From: Rhipidocladum racemiflorum
Lineage: Eukaryota; Streptophyta; Magnoliopsida; Poales; Poaceae
Assembly (NCBI GenBank): GCA_036346355.1
Contig: CM070591.1
Span: 36,364,392 to 36,428,391, forward strand
DNA length: 64,000 bases
Direction of reading: 5' to 3'
Shown here in pieces: positions 1 through 9,150 of the stretch (position 1 is its first letter; each line of letters opens with the position of its first letter). The position numbers and the translations under genes were made by a program. A model generated the notes under the pieces. The model was not told the origin of the DNA, did not search any database, and was given only the letters and a program-made list of their open reading frames with translations.

Positions 1-495
1 GCTCCTCCGCCTCGGGCGTATTCCTCATCCTTGCGAACTCCTCCCAAACCTCGGGAGTAACAAATGGATACCTTTGGAAGGGAGTACGGTTTTTCAACAC
101 GAACTCGGTATGCATGGTCACCCTGAAATGCCTCAAAGCCACACCCATTCTCTTCAAGGCGTACCGTCTCGCATTGATTTCATCTTCCTCTGGTATAATC
201 CATTTTCCCTTAACTTCGTCCCACAGTCGGTTCTTCTGCTCGTCGCTTACTTCCTTCCTCTAGTCCTTAATTGTGATCGGCACTCGCTCCCTCACCAATT
301 GGCCGAGAAAAGAGGAGTAGCGCCCCTTAAACTTGCTAGGACCCGTGCAAACCTCCGTGGCATTGAAGTGGAGCACTTGTGGCGTTCTCCTTGTGGTCCT
401 TTATTCGGTCCTCTGCCCTTTCTAACCTTCCTCGATGGGGTAGCAGGACCTTCTTCTCTCTCTGGCGTTGAGCCGGTGCTCTCTCTTTGCGACAT
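1..495 (-). pseudogene. CACTA second-gene transposase (Ptta/En/Spm plant transposase domain), partial
   Basis: The minus strand starts at an ATG at 495 (MSQREST) with a basic RKVRKGRGPNKGP-like stretch. After a one-base frame change near 370 it runs through VLHFNATEV, GRYSSFLGQLVRERVPITI, WDEVKGKWIIPEE and LRHFRVTMHTEF. This order matches the plant transposase Ptta/En/Spm family (PF03004), the second protein of grass CACTA elements, thought to bind subterminal repeats. A TAG at 260-262 stands where the family has Trp after ITIKD. The frame remains open to the left edge, so the C-terminus is outside the window. The frameshift and stop make it a pseudogene as read. The domain assignment rests on motif recall and not on a search. 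Confidence 0.75.
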
Positions 496-670
496 TTCGA
501 AGTAAGTACGTATATGTCAAACCTAAACTTCATGAGAGAAAGCAATTCAAATTTCTGACATGATTATATTTCACATAATAGAAAGCAATTCACATGTCTA
601 TCTGTAGACCGACTAAGTACGTACGTACCAACGATGACTCCTAATATCTAATTAGGTTAGGTCCTAATCC

Positions 671-873
671 CATTCGAGGATATGTGGTTCGAGCATGTTC
701 CTAAGCTGTTGTACAACTCTAGAGAAAATTTCGGCAGCATCTCCCCGCTGTTCTCCAAATACACGTCTCGACAACAGGTCAAGAGGGTGTGTATTCGAAG
801 AACACCAGGGAGATGCTGCCGAAACTTTCTCTAGAGTTTGTACAACAGCTTAGGAACTTGCCCGAGCCACATA
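671..873. repeat. Long near-perfect inverted repeat (hairpin)
   Basis: The left arm at 671-765 and the right arm at about 788-873 are reverse complements with only a few mismatches over more than 80 bases. Both contain CGAGGATATGTGG, CCTAAGCTGTTGTACAA and TTTCGGCAGCATCTCC in complementary orientation. The loop is only about 20 to 30 bases. The right arm also belongs to the 803..985 duplicated segment, so the hairpin seems to have formed by an inverted duplication of part of that segment. A transcript would fold into one long stem. Confidence 0.85.
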
Positions 874-985
874 TCCTCGAACTATCCAAAAAACGTGGAC
901 AATTTGAGACTGCTTATTTATAAATATGCCATTTTAGCATACTTATAAACAAGCACCCTCGAACGGGAGACGCAGAGGTTACGCA
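803..985 (-). promoter_or_regulatory. Duplicated segment with TATA-like motif, copy upstream of second CACTA gene
   Basis: This segment matches 17601..17779 closely over its whole length and in the same orientation. Read on the minus strand, both copies contain GCATATTTATAAATAAGC, a plausible TATA region. This copy lies upstream of the ATG at 495 and the other lies just upstream of the transposase ATG at 17528. A shared promoter or 5' leader is inferred from this placement; the duplication itself is seen directly. Confidence 0.5.
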
Positions 986-1067
986 ACTAAACTCGATAAT
1001 AAAGTGCGATAATATAGCATGTGTTACAAGTTTCAAATTGCAATGAGAATATAATCTGCACATATTA

Positions 1068-1147
1068 CTATAGAAGGGTTGCTAAATTAATTAGCCGAGG
1101 TGGATTGCTCTCAGATTGCTATAGAAGGGTTGCTAAATTAATTAGCC
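1068..1147. repeat. 29-bp direct repeat, two copies
   Basis: A 29-base unit beginning CTATAGAAGGGTTGC and ending AATTAGCC occurs at 1068-1096 and again at 1119-1147 without visible mismatch. No function is evident. Confidence 0.85.
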
Positions 1148-1294
1148 GTCCAACTTCTAGATGGCCAATATATCACCGGCTATTACATCTGAAAATTTCA
1201 GGATTACAACCCTAGAACAAAGACCGCTCTAGCACGTAAAAACAACAAGTACAAAGATAGCACGTAATGAATATAGCACGCCTCTAACCCTACC

Positions 1295-1408
1295 ACAATG
1301 CATTAAGAGCAAGTGCCACCAAATTGTCGACTAAGAGCATAAAGGAATAAGCACAAGATCGCTCTCGACCTAGAACAATGCATTAAGAGCAAGTGTCACC
1401 AAATTGTC
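1295..1408. repeat. 34-bp direct repeat, two copies
   Basis: A 34-base unit starting ACAATGCATTAAGAGCAAGT and ending CACCAAATTGTC lies at 1295-1328 and at 1375-1408 with one mismatch. The shorter CTAAGAGC/TTAAGAGC motif recurs between and after them. Confidence 0.8.
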
Positions 1409-1552
1409 ATTAAGAGCGGTGCTTATCTAGGTCTAGCAAGTTCCTTTAATGATCAGATTAATCAAGCCTCAATTTCAAGCAATCATCATCGAGCTATTTA
1501 CAACCAATTACAGCCCACATCCGATAGTTCTGATAAAGGCCGAACCGAGTCG

Positions 1553-1950
1553 GCAATGGGGAGGAGCTGATGGGGACGCGCTGATGGGGGGAGGAGCCGG
1601 AGGGGAGGCGCCGGAGGGGGAGGAGCCGATGGGGGAGGCGCCGATGGGGGGGAGGAGCCGGAGGGGGAGGAGCCGATGGGGGAGGCACCGATGGGGGGGA
1701 GGAGCCGGAGGGGGAGGCGCCGGAGGGGGAGGAGCCGGAGGGGGAGGCGCCCACGAGGTACCCGTCGATGGGGGAGGCGCCGGGGGGGTGTGGGAGGAGC
1801 CGGAGGGGGAGGCACCCACGGGGTACCCGCCGATGGGGGAGGAGCCGGGGGGGTGTGGGAGGAGCCAAAGGGGGAGGCGCCCACGGGGTACCCACCGATG
1901 GGGGAGGCGCCGGGGGGGGGGGAGGAGCCGGTGGGGGAGGTGGTCGAGCT
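1553..1950. repeat. GC-rich minisatellite (GGGGGAGGMGCCG type)
   Basis: Irregular tandem copies of a roughly 12 to 15 base unit built from GGGGGAGGCGCCGATG and GGGGGAGGAGCCGG run across about 400 bases. Longer sub-units that include CCCACGGGGTACCC recur about every 80 bases. All frames on both strands remain open through much of it, giving Gly/Glu/Ala-rich or Pro/Ser-rich translations. I treat those as composition artefacts. Confidence 0.85.
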
Positions 1951-2035
1951 AGGGTTGTGGAATGAATTGAAACGAAATCAGTGCGCGCTGAAATGAACTG
2001 AGTGTGCGCGCCGAAATGAAAATGCTCTGGGGTTT

Positions 2036-2285
2036 TATCATGGTCGGTTAACCAAAGAGACCGATCGCAATATTTACTATCTGTGTCGGTTCTTTAAAAC
2101 AACCGATCGCAATATGTACACTATCTGTGTCGGTTCTTTCAAACAACCGATCGCAATATGTACACTATCTGTGTCGGTTCTTTCAAACAACCGATCGCAA
2201 TATGTTCACTATCTGTGTCGGTTCTACAAAAAAACCGATCGCAATATATACTATCTGTGTCGGTTTCCTAAACGAACCGATTGTG
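2036..2285. repeat. 44-bp tandem array of CACTA subterminal-type units
   Basis: About five units of roughly 44 bases contain ACTATCTGTGTCGGTTC and AACCGATCGCAAT. The TGTCGGTT and AACCGA cores match those at 42984..43125 and 48403..48831. Such units are candidate binding sites for the second CACTA protein. The array is oddly placed, just after the end of the first transposase gene and not at an element end; no terminal CACTA repeat is visible beside it. Confidence 0.85.
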
Positions 2286-2441
2286 ATGACTATGATCCAA
2301 TTTCTAATTTTTTTAATACAGAGTCTTCATTCAAAAGAGTCGAAAAGTCAAATCTTTTTCAAATTTGCTATACTATAAGATCCATTTGACATATATATTC
2401 TACAAAATGCTACATTATACAGGGAATTCTTACAACTTAAT

Positions 2442-4118
2442 TTATTTACAATACAACCCTTCTTGATGATCTACACGCATGTAATGTGTTCCATGTGTGC
2501 CGTCGTCACCGCTAAGATATGCCCCATCTGCAAACGGAGGTGTTTCATCAAATTGGTTGTACTCTTCTTCATCTACGACATTTTCAACTCCAACAATCCT
2601 CCTCTTGCCATGAAGTACGACGTGCAACCTCGGATTGGCCGGATCACGCACGTAGAAAACTTGAGTTGCTTGCTTTGCGAGGACGAACGGTTCATCTCTG
2701 TAGGCCAGTCTATTCAGATCAACAATTGTAAAACCTGTCTTGTCGACCTTAACTCCGTGAGGAAGTCTCACCCACTTACATCGGAACAATGGAACTTGGT
2801 ATATTCCGTAGTCGAGCTCCCATATTTCTTCGATCATCCCATAGTAACAGTTCATTGCAGTTGAGGATCCTCTAATTGAGTGATCATCGGACAAAGCATC
2901 TATGCTCACACCACTGTTTTGCACTGTACTCTTTGCATCTTGACTTTCGGTATAAAATGTGTAGCCATTAATATCGTAACCTTGCCATGTCTGTATATTA
3001 AATCTTGGTCTGTCAGCCAACCATTTGACATCCTCGGTACTAACGGAGACCTTCACCTTTTCTTTGAACCATGTGAGGAATCGATCGTTGTGTTCTTGTG
3101 TGATGGAAAGCTCATCCATAAGTGGATTCTCTTTCTGTAATATCAACTTGTGCTGTAGGATGTATGGATGAACTTCTGCGCTGTGTTGCAAGACTGTGAA
3201 ATGCGCTTTACAGTACATATCAAATTGTGGGCTCATTATATTTGACCCAATGGTTCCTTTGCCACCAAGTCTGCCCTCATGACGAGATATAGGAACACCA
3301 ATCGGTTGTCTTTTACCTAGATAGTCCACGCAGAACTCAATAACCTCTTCAGTCCCATAACCTTTAATAATACTACCCTTAGGCTTCGACCTATTCCTCA
3401 CGTATGACTTTAATATACCCATGTACCTCTCGAACGGATACATGTAACGCAGGAATGTGGGTCCACAAATCTTAATCTCTCTAACAAGGTGAACAACGAG
3501 GTGGACCATGACGTCGAAGAACGACGCGGGGGGAATGCATCTCAAGCCGACAAAGAGTCTGCACCACCTCACTGTAAGTTGTCCAAAGATATCGGGATCA
3601 ATAACCTTGCATGAAATCGCATTGAGGAAATAGCATAGCCGTGATTGCCAACCTGACGTCATCCGGTAGGATATTTACGATTGCAACAGGAGCATTTGGG
3701 TCATCAAGACATGATAGTCGTGGGACTTCATACCGAACAACTTCAAATCATCCAAAGACACAAGCTTCTTAAAGTTTGCGGAGTAGCCCGATTCAACTTT
3801 AATATCTTGGAGACACATTCAGAGGTCTTCTTTCTCTTTCTTTGAAAAGGTGTAGCATGCGAGGATGTACTGACCCTTTTCCATCCTCCTCCATCACTGC
3901 AAGCTTGGGCCTGATCCCCATGTAGGTCATATCGCGTGAGCATTCACACCATCCTTGGTCTTCCCGGTATGTTCAAAGGATGCCTACCAAATTATCACAA
4001 ACATTTTTCTCAACGTGCATGACATCAATACATTGACGGACATCTAACTCCTTCCAATATGGTAAGTCCCAAAATATCGACCTCTTTTTCCAAATGGTCC
4101 TGGGACGAACAGATTTAC
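2442..4118 (-). pseudogene. CACTA TNP2-type transposase, C-terminal part (split by element A)
   Basis: This is the downstream half of an En/Spm TNP2-like transposase. From the element A junction the minus strand gives WKKRSIFWDLPYW and VMHVEKNVCDNLVGIL, both typical of the TNP2 domain. A decayed stretch with several stops and frame changes follows (about 3663-3990). A long open frame then runs from 3662 to 2442. Within that frame, residues 20-115 (VIDPDIFGQL, PPASFFDVMVHLVVHLV, YPFERYMGILKSYVRNR) match the DUF4218 region. Residues 215-330 (YDINGYTFYTE, YYGMIEEIWELDY, FRCKWV, GFTIVDLNR) match DUF4216. The gene continues at 15995..17528. The two transposase halves abut exactly if element A and one TSD copy are removed. 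Frame breaks make it a pseudogene as read. Confidence 0.85.
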
Positions 4119-4698
4119 TGTAACACCCCAAAATTTTGCTTTTCTTAAATTCATGTGTGATTTGGCACTTTGGTGAATTTTTGGAATTTTCTGGAATTTA
4201 TTGGGATTTATTTGGAATTTATTTGAATTTATTCCATTTTGAAATAATTAAAGAATTTAATTTTTCAAATAAAATTTTGTTGGAAATATTTTATTTGAGT
4301 CCAAAATGTTCCAAAGTATTTTCCAGAATTTTTCTGGAATTTTTCTGAGTCATTTGCTATTTTTAATGAATTAAATGAATTACTGGGAATTATTTTGAAA
4401 ATTAAAATCGCCGGTTTAGTATCTTGTTCATCGGGTCCGAAGTCGGACTCGAGTCCGACCAACCCGATCGAGCCACTTGATTCGGTCGAACCGCGTCGCC
4501 GAACCCAACCCTAACCCTAGCCACCGATCGTTGGATCTCGATCCGACGGCCGATGCGATAATGACGCGTGGCGTGTGCGCGTGCGGCCGCTCGATGCGGA
4601 CACGTGGACGGCATCTGGTCGTCGTCCTCGCCCGAATCAGGCTCGGAGAGCGCCGCCGTGTCCGACTAGGGCTCCGCCCTGAGCACGCCTCCCGGGGC

Positions 4699-4705
4699 TA
4701 TTTAA
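4699..4705 (+). promoter_or_regulatory. TATA box of element A 5' LTR
   Basis: GGCTATTTAAGGCCCGG places a TATTTAA box in a GC-rich setting about 580 bases into the LTR. The same box is found at 13120 (A 3' LTR), 18994 and 40082 (B), and 28357 and 36837 (C), always followed by GCCCGG. Transcription would start about 30 bases downstream; the start itself cannot be seen. Confidence 0.65.
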
Positions 4706-5049
4706 GGCCCGGACCGGTCCCCGAGGTTGCCCTCTCCTATGCGCCCCGTTTGCCCTAGCTAATAGAGCTCAAGCCGCCGCCAAGCCGTACCAATTGCTCG
4801 CCGAAGTTGGACGGAGCCGCTACGGTTTCCTCGTCTTCTCCGGCACCGATAGCCCTTGTCCGCCGTGTTGAAGCCCGGGTTCGGAACCCCCAAGACAAGG
4901 CGCACCTGCGGGACATCTCGATCACGCCGAGAACGCCCGTAGCGTCGAGCCCGTGGTCATCTTCCTGGCGCGGCAACAGCCCGACCTGCCGTGACTCCAT
5001 CTCCGCCCACGAGCTCCGTGCACCGTTGGATCTTCATCGGACGATCACG

Positions 5050-5948
5050 GTGAGTCCACGCTTCCGAAACTTTGGAAAACGTGATCGGATCTGGACCGTT
5101 GGATCAAGATCCGACGCCCACGATCGCCACGTGCTAGAAAGCTGCGTTAACTTAGGGTGGATCTAGACCGTCCGATCTAGATCGAACGGCCGTGATCATG
5201 CCACGTAGCCGCCGCCGCGTGCATTGAGTCAGCGACAGGCCGGCCCGCGTGCGGCGGCCGAGCCTGGCGTGATCGTGTCAGCGACATACGCGGGCCCGCA
5301 TGTCGATGTCTCGCCCGAGAGCCTCACCGTGCACGTGACCCAGCGACGGGTGGGACAGCGTGTCAGCCTCAGAGCCGTGAGGCGCGTCCACCGTGGGCCG
5401 GGTGTCACCGTGGACTCAGTCCATGGACCGAGACACGTGGCAGCACCCGGGACATGCCACGTGGCATGATGACGTCATGCTGACGTCATCCTGGAGGCCG
5501 TCGGTGCTGACGTCAGCAGGTCCCTGTGGACCAATCACAGGATGACACGTGTCCATGCTGACGCAATAATTAATTTCCGAAAAAAGAAAATGATTTATTA
5601 ATTCGAAATATTGATTCAAATTTAGATTCAAACTTCAAACGCTTATAACTTTTGCGTTTCAACTCCGATTTGAGTGATTCAAATTTCTAAATTTGTATAA
5701 AATTCAGATCTACTCAAATATGAATTTTATTTAATTTTTGGACTAAAGTTTTTCTCTGTAATATTATTTAATTGATTATTTAAACTTTAATAAATCATAA
5801 CTTTTGCATTTTAACTCCGATTTGAACGATTCCAGTTTCTAAAAATCCAGAAAATTATGTTCTCTCTGTTTATGGATTTTATTTGGAGTTTTGGGATGTT
5901 TTGCCTATTGTTTATTTGTGTATTGCTATTTGCACGCTTTACGAGTAG
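5050..5948 (+). other. Possible intron within the LTR leader
   Basis: A strong donor-like ACG|GTGAGT (GT at 5050) lies downstream of the TATA box. A T-rich stretch ends in an acceptor-like TTTACGAGTAG at 5938-5948, immediately before the conserved short coding-like segment. Donor-like GGTGAG occurs at the matching place in B (19367) and C (28706), and the acceptor motif is kept in all LTR copies. Splicing is inferred from these signals only. Confidence 0.35.
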
Positions 5949-6082
5949 ACGTTGAAGTGCCGGAAGGATTCGAAGGAGAAGTATTGACTCAGGATCCAAC
6001 TCAAGACCAAGAACAAGTACTCTTTGAAGGCAAGTTGTGCTTTGACCATGTTGATCCTATTTCGAAATCTATTTTGATTTAA
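5891..6082 (+). other. Conserved short reading frame in the LTR
   Basis: An open frame of 63 codons has a variable start and a conserved part from 5944 containing RVDVEVPEGFEGEV, LFEGKLCFDHVDP and a stop. Acidic versions of the same peptide are readable in A 3' (14314..14514), C 3' (38039..38266), B 3' (41288..41503) and D (minus, about 45200..45345). Copies in the B 5' and C 5' LTRs are broken. Between subfamilies many of the base differences are synonymous, which suggests past selection on a peptide. No known domain is recognised. Confidence 0.45.
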
Positions 6083-7565
6083 ACTATTGCATGCTAGTTC
6101 AATTAGAAAAATACTTTGTTTAAACCTGGGGGTTAGATAAATACCAATTTGCTGTATGACACCTTGATTATCTAAGTATGTGCCATGATCCCTTGTCACC
6201 CTAGTTGTGGATTACTAGTTGGACATTATTAAATTGCCAACATGGGTTAGATCGTTGTAGTATACTGCTTAGACCTGCTACGTGCTCATGACATGATTTT
6301 GGACAATCAAATGTTAATATTGACTTAATGATATATTGAACCTGTTTTGGAAAAGTATCATGTGATGTTGATGGCACGTGGTGCATGGTAATCAAGCGGG
6401 GTTTGATAAGCATGATTTCGACCGGGGCATGTGGCAAGAGTAATCAGTGGGCCATTGTGGCATTGGGAATGTTGATTTGGTTCTTCGGTAGTCTTGCCCT
6501 GGTCACTCTAAGGACTTAACCTTGCAAGCCTTTGAACTGGTCATACTTGCAACCACATGGTCTGGAATGGGACGGCCCTAGTTGACTAAGTCGCTAAGGA
6601 CTCACTTGTGGAGCCTCAGGGTGTCGATTAATCGCTTGTGTGATTGTGCGGGGAGCGTATCGTGGCCGTGGGCCGATACCCATCTAACGGTGTGTTGGTC
6701 CCATACTTCGCCTTGGCTAAGGGAAGGGATGGTGTAGAGCACGAACCAGGAGAGGACCACCTGTGTTGTTTGAGGCTTCCAAAGGCTTTATTACTGGGAA
6801 CTCGCCTTTGTGGTGTTTGATTGTATCTTGTGGGTAAAGTGCATAACCTCTGCAGAGTGTAGAATCTATTTAAATAGCCGAGTCCACGGTACTGGACAAT
6901 GCTCGGGAATTACGGTCAAGGGTTAGACTTTCTGAAAATAACTTTGATTTGGAAGTTGGTTTGGTTTAATAATGAAGATGATGGAGATATGGTTTAGGAT
7001 GGGGAAAAATGTTTATTAAACTTTTTGAAAAGTTATTTACGCTTTACTTGTTTCTACTTTGCTTTTGAATCTATTTATGATACTTGTCAAATCTTTGCAT
7101 CGCAAATATACCTTAAGCTATTCCTTTGTACCAAGCCATGCATATAGTATATTAGCTTGCATTACGTGCATGACTTCCGAGTACCAAGTACTCACCCTTG
7201 CCTCAACACAATATCGGTTGAAGAGGAGATTACGCCAACTTTGGAGGAGGAACTCCAAGAAGATCCGTCTACTTAGGGATGCGAGCCGGTCGGTTGCTGT
7301 GGTATCTTGGATGGCGCCACGGGTTATTTGATTTTCCGCCGCTATTATTTCTCTTTTAATAAGTTTCGCCTTGCGAGGCATACATTTGTAACTTGATCAT
7401 AAGGTCGAGTAACCAGTTTGGTTATTTAAATAAAGTACTTTATTGGTATCGATTGGTATGATTGTGATATTTACCGATGTTAAGACTGTGTGCACTAGCG
7501 CGTTCCTGGACTAGTGCTGAATACACAGAGGGTCCGGATTTGCAAATTCGGGGTCCCGACAGAGG

Positions 7566-7578
7566 TGGTATCAGAGCC
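7566..7578 (+). other. Primer binding site of element A (initiator tRNA-Met type)
   Basis: TGGTATCAGAGCC starts four bases after the 5' LTR end. It is the usual complement of the plant initiator tRNA-Met 3' end used to start minus-strand DNA synthesis. Confidence 0.9.
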
Positions 7579-7779
7579 ATACTTGACTGTAGGCTCAACC
7601 CTAGCTAGAATGGTCGTAGTGAGGATAAAACCTATTTTCTAAAGCTAAAAAGTTGTCAAGATAAGAAATGACCTCTCGACTTATCCCCTTCTCTCTTTTC
7701 TTGTCTCTTGCTGAAATTTTCCCTTACCTTGCCACAATTTAAAAATTCCGAGTTCTTACGTAAAGCACTCTTGGGACAG

Positions 7780-7851
7780 AGGGAGGTTTTCTCGATGAGT
7801 GAGCATAGGTTCTATAGTGAGACCCCTTCGCCGAGTCGCGTCATAGAATAA
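7780..7851 (+). pseudogene. Residual tail of the pre-gag reading frame in element A
   Basis: The frame GAG GTT TTC TCG through PSPSRVIE and a TAA corresponds to the end of the 259-codon frame of element B (22024..22803). The start codon position reads AGG here and the body of the frame is absent, so only about 24 codons remain. Element C has the same structure with an intact ATG. Confidence 0.5.
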
Positions 7852-8078
7852 AGAGTCACCCTTTAGGCGTTAGACTCCAATGTTAGTCCGATTTGGATTT
7901 TCATTGCTTGCTGAGTGTGCAGTATGTGTTGCAAGGCCCTTAGGCATTGTAAGCAGCCATACCAAGTTACTAATAATAAAGTTGGACCTTAAGGCTACAC
8001 CTTTCGCCCCGCATAAGTTCCATATTACTTGTCTATTCTTGTTTCCCTCTCATCTCTAAACCTAGAGCAAATCGACAG

Positions 8079-9150
8079 ATGGTGAATACCCGTGGAAACT
8101 TTGGAAGCAATGGGAGTGGTTCTCGCCCAGCAGAAAACCCCAATGATGGAGCACCAAAGACCGCCACCGGATATGCAGAATTTCGAGCTTTTCTTGTCGC
8201 CTGCACTCGATTGATGCATGCTATGATGCAACAAATGCAGCACGTCACTGCTCAGGCCACTGCTAATCAAGTTAATCATGGATAACGCCAGAATACAAGA
8301 CTGTCAGAGTTCATGAGAACTCACCCACCCACTTTCTCTGGGAATGCCAATCCATTGGAGGCCGATGATTGGTTAAGATCAATCGAGAGGAAGCTACACA
8401 TAGCTCAATGCATAGGGAATGAGAAGGTACTCTACGCTTCCCATCAGCTGGAAGGAACAGCCGCCGAATGGTGGGAGAACTTCTGTGCCACGCAAGAGAA
8501 CCCTCAAGATATCACTTGGGAAGAGTTCACATTGCATTCGACAAGATCACGTGCCTGAAGGAATCATGGATCTTAAGAAGGAGGAGTTGAGCATCGAAAC
8601 AAGGTAATCAGCCGGTGGCCGACTACTGAACAAGTTCACACAGCTAGCACGCTACGCACTTTGAGGATGTAGCGACAGATAAATCCAGGCATACCTCGTT
8701 TTATGAAGGGACTTAACTCGGGATTGCAAGTAGGGTTGATCACCCACACCTTTCCAGATTTCCAAGAGTTGGTGAATAAGGCGCTTATTCTTGAGGACAA
8801 GCGCAAGGAACCGGATGAGAACCTAAGCGCAGGATGCAACAAAGAAGGATCACGCCAGGAACGCATGGCGCTGAGAGTTGCACCAAATCAATTCTTGATT
8901 CCAACCACGAATGCAACAAGGACACCATCCTCAAAGACCAAGACCTGTCAATCAAAACTACTGACCCAGCCCCGCTTAGAAACGCTACCCTGTGCAACAA
9001 GAAGGAACAGTGAGACGCTGCTACAATCGCAACGAGCCAGACACTTTGCCAACAGCTTGTCCAAAGAAGACAGCAGGAGCGACCCGATTCGTTTCAACCT
9101 AGGAACCACCCCAGCTAGGACGCCAAAGACCAGGAGCCACACCCTGCATC
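8079..9150 (+). pseudogene. gag: gag of element A, broken
   Basis: The start ATG at 8079 opens MVNTRGNFGSNGSGSRP, shared with B and C. A stop at 8283-8285 (TAA) interrupts it. The frame resumes with EFMRTHPPTFSG, DDWLRSIERKLHIAQC and AAEWWENFCATQENPQDITW of the retrotransposon gag domain. Frame changes follow at about 8530, 8600 and 8660. A degenerate CCHC zinc knuckle lies at about 9015-9065, where one of the expected cysteines reads Arg at an altered CTG site. The product would be the capsid and nucleocapsid that package element RNA in cytoplasmic particles. As read no full Gag can be made. Confidence 0.85.

Larger units (their letters stand above)
506..2441. other. Non-coding CACTA interior between the two transposase genes
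   Basis: No convincing gene is visible here. The stretch contains a long inverted repeat (671..873), a segment duplicated from upstream of the first transposase gene (803..985), two short direct repeats, a GC-rich minisatellite (1553..1950) and a 44-bp tandem array (2036..2285). Each is listed separately. Open frames across the minisatellite are products of its composition. Confidence 0.7.
4119..7561 (+). repeat. 5' LTR of element A
   Basis: The LTR starts TGTAACACCCCAAAATTTTG and ends AAATTCGGGGTCCCGACA. It has an AT-rich first 350 bases, a GC-rich block with a TATTTAA box at 4699, a splice-donor-like ACGGTGAGT at 5047, an AT-rich stretch, a conserved short coding-like segment at 5944-6082, and an AT-rich end. 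It pairs with 12550..15994. The two copies differ mostly by small changes at CAG/CTG motifs. Confidence 0.95.

Noticed and set aside
1449..1996. Long Gly/Glu-rich and Pro/Ser-rich open frames on both strands
   Set aside because: All frames stay open because of the GC-rich tandem repeat; no conserved domain or start context.
2036..2285. CRISPR-like array
   Set aside because: Units are contiguous tandem repeats without unique spacers, and cores match CACTA subterminal motifs.
4500..4530. CCCTAACCCTAG as a telomere repeat
   Set aside because: Only two units, repeated at the same place in every LTR copy (12930, 28120, 36600); it is part of the LTR leader.
4807..5166. Protein gene in the GC-rich LTR block (MDGAATVSSS…)
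   Set aside because: The frame is not conserved between the two A LTRs (it stops at 13416 in the 3' copy) and is absent in B and C; composition explains it.
7566..7578. A tRNA-Met gene
   Set aside because: Only the 13-base primer-site complement is present, at an LTR boundary; no cloverleaf.
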